Translations under genes and position numbers: made by a program | From: Anisodus tanguticus | Taxonomy: Eukaryota; Streptophyta; Magnoliopsida; Solanales; Solanaceae | Length of the DNA stretch: 64,000 bases | NCBI GenBank assembly: GCA_034509755.1 | Contig: CM067550.1 | Coordinates: forward strand, 3,341,001-3,405,000 | Direction of reading: 5' to 3' | Notes under the pieces: generated by a model | What the model was told of the DNA's origin: nothing | The model's database searches: none | The model's input: the letters and a program-made list of their open reading frames with translations, nothing else | Shown here: positions 33,165-44,126 of the stretch, one piece after another | Layout: every line of letters begins with the position of its first letter | Position numbering within the stretch: position 1 is the first letter of the stretch

Positions 33165-34316
33165 TGTTGGGAGATTTTTCTCTTTATGGCACTTTATAAA
33201 GCAGGACGGGAAGTATTTAACTATTACAAGTATTCGAAAGGATAAACAGAGATTCAATAATTCAACATGAAATCTGAAAATTACAATTGTTACACAAGTA
33301 AAAGCGGAAATTCCGAGTTTTGTAGAAAACGGAAAAATGTAAATTGTTTTTGCTTTGAGTCGAGTGTAGCACTCTGTCCTTAAGACAATATTGCCCCGTA
33401 TGTATCCTTTATACGTCTGGACAATTTGTCTCCCAAGATAAAACAAGAATGGAACCCTTGAGCAAAGGAAACTCAAGAGCTACCGTGAAGAATATTGAGT
33501 AACGAAATGATGCTTGGAAGTTGTAGGAAGAAGATTTTTTTCGGTTGTGTATTTTCGTGCATATCAAGTGTGCTCAACAATGGTGTAAGGGGGTGTTTAT
33601 ATAGGTGAAGGAGGGGCTGAAAAACTCGCTGAAAATCGCCTCCATAATAGCCAAATAATGGCCATTATGGAGATAGTAAAGTCACCAACATAAATGGTGA
33701 AAGACCAACGGATTTCGCCATTATAGGAGGAGTAATTCAGCCAAAATAAATGGCTGAATTGAGTGCTTGGCTTTTTCTGTCTTGACCGTCGAAATTCGAA
33801 CTTCGGGGACCAAAGCGTACATCTTGAAACTTCGGGGACCAAACCGTACATACGAAAGAATTCTCGGTCCAAAGCGTACTTACGGCAAAGTTTTCGGCCC
33901 AAAAAGATAATATCGGAAGACCCACGTCCGTGGCCCCGTGGCCCCGTGGCCCCGTGGCCCCGTGGCCCCGTGGCCCCGTGAACCCGGAACCGGACCGGAC
34001 GGGCGGGCGGCGGCGGCGCGCGTGTGGTCTTTCCTCGAACCGAAGCACATCTAGGTCCTCCCTCCTTTAAACACATGGGATACCCCTTGGGGTCCCAAAC
34101 CCCAAACCAATTTCGAATCTTATATACACAACAATTCTTTCTTCCTCTACCGATGAGGGAGAATTACACACAATACCACACTTTCCATGCTTCAAACACC
34201 TTACTTCGTGAACCAATATCTCTTTCATTTCTCAATGAAATTTGACGATTCTTGGCCCTACGGTTATCTACGTACTTAGTAGATCATGCATGTGTGAAGA
34301 ACCGGATTCTCCAACA
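33165..34316 (-). mobile_element. 1152-bp LTR, probably solo or recombined
   Basis: On the plus strand it starts TGTTGGGAG and ends CTCCAACA, so it has TG...CA with TGTTGG/CCAACA terminal inverted repeats. It contains an untranslated-leader-like segment, a GC-rich (GGCCCCGT)6 array and no coding domain. A 37-bp sequence lies immediately left (33125-33161), and an identical copy lies 27 bp right (34344-34380). This suggests internal leader sequence on both sides and a recombination history. No 5-bp target duplication is evident. Confidence 0.6.
33931..33978. repeat. (TGGCCCCG)6 octamer array
   Basis: Six perfect, consecutive 8-base units occur within the LTR. They are followed by a GC-rich stretch to about 34020. 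Confidence 0.9.
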
Positions 34317-34380
34317 TACGTTACACTAGTGTTTAAGCCGTTAAAGTTGGTCGGTCGCAACTCCCGCCAAAGGCAAATTT

Positions 34381-35552
34381 CCAACAATACATTTATTTTC
34401 AAGTTCTCACAAATGGTGAGTTTAATAAGTTATTTTATTACATATGGTGGTAAAACTCTTATTCAAAACACAAAAGCTTCTAAAACATTAGCCCTGTATA
34501 TTTAAAACAAAGTTTTGTAATTCTGACAAGTTACAAATATTAAATGCAACTCAAAATACATCAAGATCTACGATAGAATAATCCTTATATGCTTATTATA
34601 TTATACATAAAAAAAAAAAAACTGGTGAAAAGTACAAATCTCTTCATGCACTTCCCCTAATTCTACTACATAAGCATTACTTTGAAGTTTTTACTTTTAA
34701 ATCCATTTCGAGAGCTTAAACATTTATCATAATCCACTAGCTTTTGTACGAATATCTTCCTTTATTAATAACAGGTTGTTTATCCCAACAAAATCAAACT
34801 ATTCATTTGATTATTATTAATACTCCCTTTGTTCCAATGTGATACTCTTCCCGGATAAAAAATAGTGTTCACTTAGCCTTTATTTTTTGAGTAAAAAATA
34901 GTGTTCACTTAACAAATTAAGAAAAAAATAATCTTATATTTTCAGATTTGTCTTTATTAAGTGTTAGATGACCAAATTTTTATAACTATTTAACTAAGGA
35001 TATTTTAATCAAATTAACTATTTTTATCTAGAAATTAATATTTTTTAAGGGATATGAAAATAGCTTAGTGGCACGAAAAAATACTAATTCTTAACATTTA
35101 TATATATATATATATATATATTGCGAAAGAACTAGCCATTAAATGTTTTATATGAAATCGTACATTTGATTTTGAAGTTACAAATTAAAATGTGAATACA
35201 TATCAATAAAAACTTATGACATATATTATGTAATTATTTATTTAGTGCAAATATTAAAAGATTTCATGTATGTATTTATTCATTTAAGAAATAACTTATC
35301 ACTATGATGTGTTACATTGACGATCTAACTAGAAATAAATCTTCACGAGTTGAGTAAAAACACCTAGCCTATTTTACTCTCCTTATGCAAAATAGCAGTT
35401 CATCCAGCCGTATTCTAGCTTCGACCAACCAAGAGAATTCTTTATATAAATATAAAGAAAAATAGTTTCAGGAGTGATCCCATACACGCGAACTATTCAT
35501 GTCTATAGTCATCGAGAGCTTTTTTCCAACGTTGACTTGCGTTGTCTTGCTT
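34381..35552. other. intergenic with MITE scrap and (TA)n tract
   Basis: No gene is seen. ACTCCCTTTGTTCCAATGTG at 34823 is a decayed MITE end. A (TA)n microsatellite occupies about 35099-35121. Confidence 0.5.
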
Positions 35553-35790
35553 ACCGGCTTGAAAACTTTTCTCCCAAAAAAGGGACTGACTCTAAGGATG
35601 CTCAACACATATTAATTGTTCATATTAAATACTTTATATCCAATCTTTTTGAAAAGCTTATGCGCATACACTTAACATGTTAAGGATGCTCAACACATGT
35701 TAAGTGTTCATATTACCGACTAGAAACTTTTCTCCCAAAAAAGGGATTGACTCTAAGGATGCTCAACACATGTTAAGTGTTCATAAGTTT
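35553..35790 (+). repeat. imperfect tandem repeat, ~160-bp period
   Basis: CTTTTCTCCCAAAAAAGGGA then TGACTCTAAGGATGCTCAAC recurs at about 35565 and 35727. An extra partial unit (GGATGCTCAACACATGTTAA) lies between them at about 35685. Confidence 0.7.
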
Positions 35791-35875
35791 GAGAACATAA
35801 TGTCTAATGAGAATACTCTGCTAGCGGTTTGAGCATAGATTTTGGATCAAATTTTAAAATTTTATCATCAAATAT

Positions 35876-36072
35876 CTGTTTGGCCATGAAATTTGATCAG
35901 TTTTTGAAAACTAGATTATTTTCTAGTTTCAAAAATTGCACTTTCACAATAAAAACTTATAATTTTCCAAGTAAAATGCATGTTCAAACATAATTTCAAG
36001 TTCTTAAAAACACAACTTCAAAAACTCAAACTTTCAAGTTTCAACTTCAAAATCTACGGCCAAACATGAACT
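35876..36072. mobile_element. MITE-like element with GTTTGGCC termini
   Basis: TGTTTGGCCATGAAATTTGA on the left and GGCCAAACATG on the right form inverted ends around an AT-rich core with nested AACTT/AAGTT repeats. The family is common in Solanaceae introns and promoters. It lies just upstream of the left SUVH arm. Confidence 0.5.
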
Positions 36073-36407
36073 TTATCAGGTGATCAATCATAATATGTCA
36101 TAGTTTGAACGTTACAATAAAATTTACTAGCAAGTTTAAAGAGTTGAGGACATTTTGGTCCACAAATATAAATTTATTACTTCATTTATGATAAAAATAG
36201 ATTTTGCAAGAATCTGATCACACTGAGTAGTTCTTCTTCTTCCTCTTCTTTTATCTTTCACAGACACACTTTCACTCCATTTTCTCCATTTCCATGAACA
36301 AAAACCTCCCTCAACATCTCCAAAACCCCTAATTTCATGCCATAATAACAACCCAAAACCCCTTTTAATCTCTAAAAAATCATCATCTCCAGTGTTACAG
36401 AAAAACA

Positions 36408-38537
36408 ATGGGTTCACTTGTTCCATTTCAAGACCTTAATCTTCAATCTGAACCCACTAATTTAACATCATCTCCAACCCCAATTCCAAGAATTATCCCT
36501 AAAATTGAACCAAAACTCGAACCCTTAGATGAACACACACAAGCTGATCTTCAATCTACACCTTTTTTCTCTAACCCTAGTCCTAATTTCAACTCTAGTT
36601 CGGGTCAACCTTTTACCCGTAACCCACAATTACCCACACCCGAAATCCCACCTGGGTGTGAAGAAACTAATGTTTATTCTGAATATAATCGAATTTCTGA
36701 GTTATTTAAAGAAGCTTTTGCTAAAAGAATGCAACGTTATGGAGATGTTGAGGTTTTTGAAAACCAGGTGGAAGAAGACCCCAATTCGCGTGCCATTGTT
36801 CCGGTTAATAATAATGATACCCAGGTGATAATCTTGAAATTTGGGGATTTTATTCTTGAATTTTGCGTATCTTTAAAATTACAGTGTTTAATGTTTGTAT
36901 TTTCGTTTCCGCATTATTGTTACCAGGTTTCAGAAATGGTGATTGCTAGAAAAAAGTATCCACAAAGATCATCTGAGTTGGTTAGAGTAACAGATCTTAA
37001 ACCTGAAGATCAACGTTATTTTCGAGATGCTGTTAGGAGAACCCGAATGCTGTATGATTCTTTACGTATTCTCGCGATGGTTGATGATGATAATAGTCAG
37101 CATTTGGGTCCTCATAGAAGGACTAGAGGTGATTTGAAGGCTTGTCAAATATTGAGAGAACATGGGTTGTGGATGAATCGAGATAAACGGATTGTTGGGG
37201 CGATTCCGGGTGTGCTTATTGGTGATGTTTTCTTTTTTAGGATGGAGCTTTGTGTTGTTGGATTACATGGGCAGGCTCAAGCTGGTATTGATTATGTACC
37301 TGCTAGTCAGAGTTCGAATCGTGAGCCAATTGCTACGAGTGTGATCGTTTCGGGTGGGTACGAGGATGATCAAGATGGAGGAGATGTGATTATATATACG
37401 GGGCACGGTGGACAGGATAAGTATTCGAGGCAATGTGTGCATCAGAAGCTGGAATGTGGGAATTTGGCATTGGAAAGAAGTATGCATTACGGAGTTGAGG
37501 TAAGGGTAATTCGTGGTTTTAAATATGAAGGTAGTGGAAGTGCTAGTGGTAAAGTTTATGTGTATGATGGATTATATAGAATTGTTGAATGCTGGTTTGA
37601 TGTTGGAAAGTCTGGATTTGGAGTGTATAAATACAAGCTTGTTAGGATAGAGAATCAAGAAGAGATGGGAAGTGCTATTCTTCGTTTCGCACAGAATCTT
37701 AGGATTAGACCTTTAGTGGCAAGGCCTACTGGTTATGTTAGTCTAGATATATCAAGGAAAAAAGAAAACGTGCCGGTTTTTCTTTTCAATGATATTGATG
37801 ATAATCACGATCCGGTATATTTTGATTATCTGGTGAAGACTGTTTATCCTCCATATGTCTATCAGAATGTGGGCAGCGGTAATGGCTGTGAGTGCGTTGA
37901 TGGGTGTGGGGATAATTGTTTTTGTGCTCAAAGAAATGGCGGCCATTTTGCCTATGATTATAACGGGATATTGTTGATAGGCAAACCATTAGTGTTCGAA
38001 TGTGGACCACATTGTCGATGTCCTCCAACTTGTCGGAATCGAGTGAGTCAGAAAGGTTTGAGGAACAGATTTGAAGTGTTTCGGTCTAGAGAGACTGGTT
38101 GGGGAGTTAGGTCACTGGACTTGATCCAAGCTGGGTCATTTATCTGTGAGTTTACTGGGGTTGTACTCACGCGAGAGCAAGCTCAAATTTTTACAATGAA
38201 TGGTGATAGTTTAGTCTATCCAAGTCGCTTTCCTGAGAGATGGGCAGAATGGGGAAATTTGTCACAGATATATCCTAACTATGTGCGGCCGGCATACCCC
38301 TCCATTCCTCCTCTGGATTTTGCGATGGATGTTTCTAGAATGAGGAATGTAGCATGTTATATGAGTCACAGTTCAAGCCCCAATGTTATGGTGCAGCCAG
38401 TGCTTTATGATCACAACCATGCATCTTTCCCCCACTTGATGCTCTTTGCAATGGAGAATATCCCCCCTCTTAAGGATATCAGTATTGATTATGGTGTAGC
38501 AGATGAATGGACAGGGAAGCTTGCCATCTGTGATTGA
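36408..38537 (+). CDS. SUVH1/SUVH3-like histone H3K9 methyltransferase family protein (left copy)
   Basis: SUVH proteins bind methylated DNA through an SRA/YDG domain and carry a SUV39-type SET domain. The SUVH1/3 subgroup is associated with methylated-gene expression. The frame is open for 709 codons with the intron read through. It is probably 675 codons if the 102-bp GT-AG segment 36825-36926 is removed. The order is: Pro/Ser-rich N-terminus; SRA (about residues 260-400, starting GAIPGVLIGDVFF); pre-SET cysteines (from about 492, GCECVDGCGDNCFC, then CGPHCRCPPTC); SET (about 555-700, GWGVRSLD, SFICEFTGVV, ISIDYG). It ends KLAICD with no post-SET, as usual for this subgroup. The NHSCxPN position reads SHSSSPN. 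The start ATG follows a CT-rich 5' region and matches that of its inverted partner at 54844. Confidence 0.93.
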   Translation: MGSLVPFQDLNLQSEPTNLTSSPTPIPRIIPKIEPKLEPLDEHTQADLQSTPFFSNPSPNFNSSSGQPFTRNPQLPTPEIPPGCEETNVYSEYNRISELFKEAFAKRMQRYGDVEVFENQVEEDPNSRAIVPVNNNDTQVIILKFGDFILEFCVSLKLQCLMFVFSFPHYCYQVSEMVIARKKYPQRSSELVRVTDLKPEDQRYFRDAVRRTRMLYDSLRILAMVDDDNSQHLGPHRRTRGDLKACQILREHGLWMNRDKRIVGAIPGVLIGDVFFFRMELCVVGLHGQAQAGIDYVPASQSSNREPIATSVIVSGGYEDDQDGGDVIIYTGHGGQDKYSRQCVHQKLECGNLALERSMHYGVEVRVIRGFKYEGSGSASGKVYVYDGLYRIVECWFDVGKSGFGVYKYKLVRIENQEEMGSAILRFAQNLRIRPLVARPTGYVSLDISRKKENVPVFLFNDIDDNHDPVYFDYLVKTVYPPYVYQNVGSGNGCECVDGCGDNCFCAQRNGGHFAYDYNGILLIGKPLVFECGPHCRCPPTCRNRVSQKGLRNRFEVFRSRETGWGVRSLDLIQAGSFICEFTGVVLTREQAQIFTMNGDSLVYPSRFPERWAEWGNLSQIYPNYVRPAYPSIPPLDFAMDVSRMRNVACYMSHSSSPNVMVQPVLYDHNHASFPHLMLFAMENIPPLKDISIDYGVADEWTGKLAICD
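36825..36926 (+). other. 102-bp GT-AG segment, probable intron, absent from paralogue
   Basis: It begins GTGATAATCTTG and ends TTGTTACCAG, is T-rich and divisible by three, and contains no stop. The right SUVH copy joins ACCCAG directly to GTTTCAGAAAT, exactly as splicing would. Confidence 0.8.
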
Positions 38538-41500
38538 CTAACTTATACTAGTTGTTCCAATTTTGGAAATGATTCGGCAGCCATTTCTGGCACATCATTT
38601 GCTGAGGTAATTAAAACATTCAAGTCAATTATTCCTGTTGAACTCAAATTTGTAATGATTCAGCAACATTTTTTTTCTCCGAAACTGGTAACTGTAGATT
38701 CAGCAACATGTTTTCTAGAGGGCTGACTTTGCTTTATTGATTTGTTTTTCTACGTACTATATGCGGTTTTAATGCATATTAACTGACTTTTTGAATGGAT
38801 TTGAACTTCTTTTCATGCTGGTTAAGAAGAATTCCCTTTTCCCTCCTTGGTTGTCTTTTTAATGGTTTGGAACATGATGTTGTTTCTAATTAGTTGTGCT
38901 CTGCTCCTGATAGATCCCCTCTTTAGATTTCACGTCTAAAGAGTTCTTTGCACAGCTGCTGAGAAGTAATCCCTTGTCCCATAATAGTTGTACAACCTTT
39001 TCTGGCACCTAAGAAGGTGACCTAGAGGTCAATGAAGCATGTAAAAACCGTAGGAGAGCGGGGACAAAAACGTTAGATGTTTTTCCTCATCTGCCTAAGT
39101 TGTGGTGGATAGAGTTACCCGTTACTTGTGCTAGTAGAAGTTAGCAAATATTCAGTGAAATAGTCGAAGTTTGCAAGTTGACCCGGACATCGCTGTAAAC
39201 TACTATGACTAGCTATTAGATTTAGAGTCCTTTTGGTTTTGTTGATTAAAAGTAGCTGACAAATATCAAATACTGAAGTTGTTTCTATAAATAAGCGGTT
39301 ACGTGGTTGATTAGAAGGGCCGAAACTGATAATAAGCATTTTTTCTGTTAGATAGATTGAAATGCCCTTAAAGATTTTTACAGAAAGTATAAATGTAAAT
39401 GTTATGTTACATGGAATTGAGTGGGAGTTAGGGGTTTAATTTTAGGAATAGTACTTTGTTGATTACTAAAATCATCTGGATATAGTAGTAAATGTCTTGT
39501 CTAGATTAGAACTCTTTTAACTTGAAAAGTGCTAGTGCTTATAAAGTGGTCAAACCAACTTATAAGCTTACCAAACACCCTAGAGTATAATAAATTATCT
39601 CCAGTTGTAGGGGGGGGGGGGTAAAGTGAGGTTTTGAAATGTGAAAAAGTATAATAATTAGTTGAGAACATGTCAAGAAGATTGATATAATTTTTGGTTT
39701 ATATCAACCTCGTTCAAGGGGAGGTTTTATTTTGGAAATCAACCTTAAAGTGAAGTAGGTTAGATATGCATCCTGTGGAGGCAGCTATACAAATGGAACT
39801 GTCCTTTGGTTTTTAGGAAGAAAAAGGTCTAGTATTTTCAAACAAAGGTAGTAATTTAATTAAGTTAAATACTAACCGGACAACTGGAGGAAAGAATACT
39901 CTCCCCAATGCCATATTTTATTAGTTTTTTGGTGTCCAAGTGTCAATTGCAACATGAGCTATGCTGTTTAGTTTGCATGCTCTGATTGTTAATTTTCTCT
40001 AACTTGAAGTACCTTGAACTGATTGGACAAGTTACATGGTGGCTTAATTACATGGAACTCCGCTTCCTTAAGTGGTCAGTGGCCACTGGTCACGTACGAG
40101 AAGAGAAAGAGGTAGGGGGAAAGAACTTGTCTTGAGAAATCTTTGTGAAAAAAAACAGTTCCTTAGGTATCACCTTACAAACAAGGTCAAGTTTAAAGAG
40201 TAAATTTATTCCTAACCATTAGAGGAGGATAGGTATGGGAATGGTGGGGAGTTGGGCTGGATGCTTTCTCCCGCTAATGCCCCACTCTACCTGGCCCAAC
40301 TTTGGCCCGGACACAATATTCTTACTCTATTTCTTTTCATTAATTTTTAGTCCTTTTTTTCATCATTTTCAATTGCTTAGTATTTTTCAAATTTGGTTTT
40401 TATCTCATGTACCAATAACTGTGTTTTCTCTTTAGATGTTTAACTTAACATTTGAAGGAAGAAACATCACAAAAGAATAAAAGACATCAAGAGAATATAA
40501 CTGGATACCTTGCTAAATAATAAATGGGATACCAGAAGTAAACCTTAAAAATTGAAAAAAGTTACAGGTGGTGCACCATGACACCTACCTCTTTGCCCCA
40601 GTTTGGAGATAAGAGATGATCTTTACCTCTAGTTAACACGATTCCTCAAGGAAAGAGATGATCTTTACCCCTAGTTAACACGATTCCTCAAAAATCTGCA
40701 GCCTTTAGTGAATTTCAGATCTGGGTCTCTTCGTTGGATGAGATTCATCTTCTTCAGAGTTGTTTACTCCTACAATATGGTTTCACTGCACCAGGTGAGA
40801 GGTTATAGGTGCGATTAAAGTGAATTTATACCAGAAAAGATGAATTTCTTACCTTGAAAGCTGAGACAGGTCTGAGAGAAAGCTAATGGAGACCAGACGA
40901 AAGCTAACATCCATGGCGTCCAAGCCTAGATCAGACGAGTGCCTAGCTTTGATGATTGATTACTCTGCCGGTTGTTCACTTCCAGCTCCGATGAATCTCC
41001 AGCTCACTTGAAGAAGCTAGAGGGATTTTAGGTCTTAGTTTGGTCGACTGTGTTTGGGGAATTAGGAAAGTATTGCTTTTTGCTTTTGTTGTCTTTTTTA
41101 GCTTTTAGCGTTTCTTTGCTTTGTACATAGTACTTTCTATTTTAATAAAATAACAACCACTAAGTTCCACGTAGTGGCTTAATTGGAAAAAAAAAGGAGA
41201 GAATGAATTGCTCTTCCACCTTGTTGGGTCACATCTAAGAGTTCAACCAAGCCTTTCCTATTCCACTTCTCCTTGTCTCCGTCCATAGATGTGGAATGTG
41301 ATTCTTTGCTTGATGAGTAATGAGTATGCACATGTATATGATTGCTTAATACCATCCTTTCCGTTTTATTCTATATGATTGTCTTTCGTTTTTGTTCCAT
41401 TTAAAAAGAGTTTACTAAAAAATAGTCCAAATACCTTCAGGTTATATTTTTAGTAGCCACCCAAGGGTGTTGGCCTAGTTGTCGTAGTGGGAGAAGAACC

Positions 41501-42027
41501 ATGAGGTCTTAAATCCCAGCGGAGGTAAAAATCACTAGGTGACTTCTCCCATCTACGCAAACCTTGTTAGACAGAGTTATTGGTGGGAGGTAGCAAGTAT
41601 TCGATGAAATAGTCCTGGTGCGTGCGTGCTGACCGCCCGGGCACCACCATTATAAAAAAAGGTTATATTTCTTTCAATTGAGTTTAATGTCTACAGAATC
41701 TATACTTTTTCTGCAGGGGAAACATACTAGATAACATGATATAGTTTTTGGGTTTTCTGGACTCGTCGAGTCAATAGTTAAAATAGTAAATCTGCCCTTT
41801 TTGTACTCTTATCTTGAACCTTCTTGGTAGTAATGTTAATGAAATTACCATTACCTTATTAAATATTTTAACATTAATGAGTCGCTAGTTCAACTGCTCC
41901 TTGGAAGATAAGGTCCAGAAGTACCGTGCAATTGACACCCATTGTATATTTGGATTTTTTTACGTGACATTCAAATTTTTTCCTTAAGACATTTTCTTAT
42001 AAGAATTGACATTACATGTTGATAAGT
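38538..42027 (+). other. left-arm sequence downstream of SUVH, non-coding
   Basis: No further gene is recognised. A possible 3'-UTR splice donor (GCTGAG|GTAATT) lies at 38606/38607 and is conserved in the right arm. A 10-12-base G run occurs near 39608. Most of the stretch has a homologous counterpart at 48.2-52.8 kb. Confidence 0.55.
40608..41185 (+). mobile_element. left-arm-specific ~575-bp insertion
   Basis: The right arm passes directly from CCTTTGCTCCAAATTGG to AATGAATTGCTCTTCC. The left arm has ~575 extra bases between the corresponding points. The insert starts with a two-copy 41-bp repeat (GAGATGATCTTTACC at 40613 and 40654). It ends with an A-run (AATTGGAAAAAAAAAGGAG), which hints at retroposition. 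Its source is not recognised. Confidence 0.55.
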
Positions 42028-42475
42028 ACTCCCTCCGTCTAAAAATACTAGTAGTCCTTACTGAAAAATATCTGTCTCAAAATACTTGTCAAGATAAAAT
42101 TAAGCAGTTATTTCCATTTTACCCTTTGTAATTACATCAATGGGCTGATGTTATGAGTTCACATACCATAAAAATTAGTTCTGCACTGTGCTTTTAAGCA
42201 TTTAGTGATGAAAAATGCAAATAACAAGTGCAATTAATTGCCATTAATCTTTAACTCCTTCTCCATTGCATTTTTAATATAGCCTGTCCAGGTTTTCCTT
42301 TTGTATATAACCATTTGAGATTAGCAGCATTTAAGGAGTACATTGATGGAGTTGGCTCAAATATAGAATAAATATTTATTGAGGAGAGATCACATGATGA
42401 GTTATTTTAAGAGGGTAAAATAGTTAAAACGCTACCCTTATTAATGTTTTCAACTATTTTGAGACGGAGGGAGTA
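42028..42475. mobile_element. Stowaway-like MITE in the left arm
   Basis: The termini are ACTCCCTCCGTCT and AGACGGAGGGAGT, flanked by TA. Its counterpart is at 47701-48199 in the right arm. The insertion therefore predates the duplication. Confidence 0.75.
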
Positions 42476-42701
42476 GTACGTTAATCTTCCATTGGTTGAA
42501 AATTTCATTTGTAGGAAGCTCATGTAAGCGGTAGATTATGGATAAATTGTTATGTATTTAGGAGTTGGATATATTTTCTTATGTATTAGTAATAGACAAT
42601 TACTCCCGGAGCTTTCACTCCATGGTAAGAGCGCAAAAATGGGATGTGTAGATTAGCCGCATGTCACGAGTTCTAATTCTGCTGTGTCAAAAGCCTGATA
42701 T

Positions 42702-43130
42702 TCAAGTGGAGAAAAGTAGAGGGACATACCCGTTATCCACGAGTCTTGAATCGTATGCCAGCTGCCAGCTGGTCCTTTGGAGTTTCTCGGCTGCAATAAA
42801 GAAGTAATAGCTACATCTGTCAAACATAGAGTAATGCTTCTTGTCATAGTAATACACAAAAGCGATACGATCTTCGCTTTTCTTTTTTTTTGCTTCTTTA
42901 TCTTTTAATTGATCTTGAAATATCGTGTTTTCTGATAATTTTAACTTGCTTGCTGATAGTTTTCTGTCTTTTACTTTTCCGACTCCCTGTAAGGAGTCTG
43001 CGGATGAAACTCTGTTTTTGGTATTGGCACCTCCAGGAACTTTGAATAAGATTCTTCCTTGTGGGGAGAATTTTCTACAAAGGCTCCACACGGTGCCTAG
43101 TTGTTTTAACTCAGAATTATTTTTGTCCAT
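42702..43130 (-). other. 142-codon open frame of unknown status
   Basis: The frame begins just inside the inner edge of the left arm. It is Lys/Ser-rich in the middle (for example LKDKEAKKKKSEDRIAF). No domain, paralogue or splice context is recognised, and it may not be a gene. Confidence 0.2.
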
Positions 43131-43558
43131 TTGACAAAAGGATAATTTGTACTAAATGTGCTCCCCTGACCAACTAGTGCTGTTTGTATTGTATTAGCTG
43201 ATGCCTGCTGTCAAGTAAGATGAATTTACCTACCTTTTCATTTAGTGCTGTTAAACTAAATTGTGGAGGTCAGCTTTGTTACTTTTTTCAATGCGTGCGA
43301 TATTAGCCAGAGATCACACTCCTTTCCGCTCTTCTTTCAAAAGTATCACTTGTCCTCCTTTTTCCAGCTGGAGATCATAGTTATGTTTTTTGGTCAGTGC
43401 TAGTTATCGTATACACTTTCAGAGTTTTTCTAGTCATCAAGGATTTTATCCAGTCATTTGTTGTTTGCATAATTGAAGTTCATAATATATTGTTCAGCCT
43501 CTACAATTACTGGTTCTGATAATCATTGTGCATACTGCTTATACCTTTGTTTTGTCAG

Positions 43559-43890
43559 GAAGCAACCTACTAGGAGAAAGATTTTGATTATGAAGATATC
43601 GGCCTATTGCTAAAACAAGTTGCTCATATTGCTGTTATTTCATTGGCTTCTAGATCCCATTGTTGTAGATAGCATGGTGTTCAATGACTAGCTAGAAGAA
43701 TGAAGAAAGTGATATTGCAATTTCTCACCATCCACACCCTTTGGAAGGAACCTTATGCATCTCCGTGCTAGAGCTAACCTGCTGCTATGTTCTTGATCGT
43801 AAGAGCTGTTCTAAGTTGTAGTAATAGCTTGTATATATGAAGATCAAACTGCTTATTCTGTACATAAGATTGTATTTAAATTGTGCTAAT
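43559..43890 (+). other. possible 3'-UTR exon (of left SUVH)
   Basis: TTTTGTCAG|GAAGC is a good acceptor after a T-rich stretch. The following ~330 bases lack a long frame and end in polyadenylation-like ATTGTATTTAAATTG sequence. It could pair with the donor at 38607 as a spliced 3' untranslated exon. This is only positional inference. Confidence 0.25.
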
Positions 43891-44126
43891 GGATAGCCAG
43901 AGTTCAGTTCAAATGCTTTAGTTAGATAAAGAGGGAAGCACCTAGTATGTGGTCCAAATTAGGGATGTTGGGATTTTGAAAGGATTTTCCTAATATGTCA
44001 CTACCAGATTTTCCCTCTTGAGTATGGCAATGCAAGTTTTATTCAAATGATTGAATTCTTGCTTTTGCTTTAGCCTTTTTTTTCCTTCTCATTTTGTTGT
44101 TTACCCACTTTGCATTTTTTCTTTCG

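Larger units (their letters stand above)
33125..34380 (+). repeat. 37-bp perfect direct repeat pair
   Basis: Both copies begin AAGTTGGTCGGTCGCAACTC and end AAAGGCAAATTT, at 33125-33161 and 34344-34380. They flank the 1.15-kb LTR. Confidence 0.85.
36138..42675 (+). repeat. left arm of large inverted duplication
   Basis: The sequence from GAGTTGAGGACATTTTGGTC (36142) to the area around 42672 (AGATTAGCCGCATG) aligns in reverse with about 55117-47500. Shared landmarks in order are the SUVH promoter and gene, the 39120-39350 block, the 39550-39750 block, the 40230 GGGGAGTTGGGCTGG block, the 41450-41660 block, a CTCCGTC MITE and the 42600 block. Copies differ by substitutions and insertions. Confidence 0.85.

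Noticed and set aside
33066..33476. 136-codon minus-strand frame, possibly a protein gene
   Set aside because: It straddles the boundary of the 1.15-kb LTR and includes leader-like sequence. No domain is seen.
33597..34076. 159-codon frame with GPRGHGAT repeats
   Set aside because: The repeats are the translated GC-rich octamer array inside an LTR. The overlapping frame is equally open.
35553..35790. Spaced repeats as a CRISPR-like array
   Set aside because: There are only two to three imperfect units with no regular spacing, and the DNA is clearly plant nuclear.
36408..38537. Right SUVH copy as a retrogene (because it lacks the intron)
   Set aside because: Several kilobases of promoter and downstream non-coding DNA are shared between the arms, so the block was duplicated as DNA. 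Only the intron needs a separate explanation.
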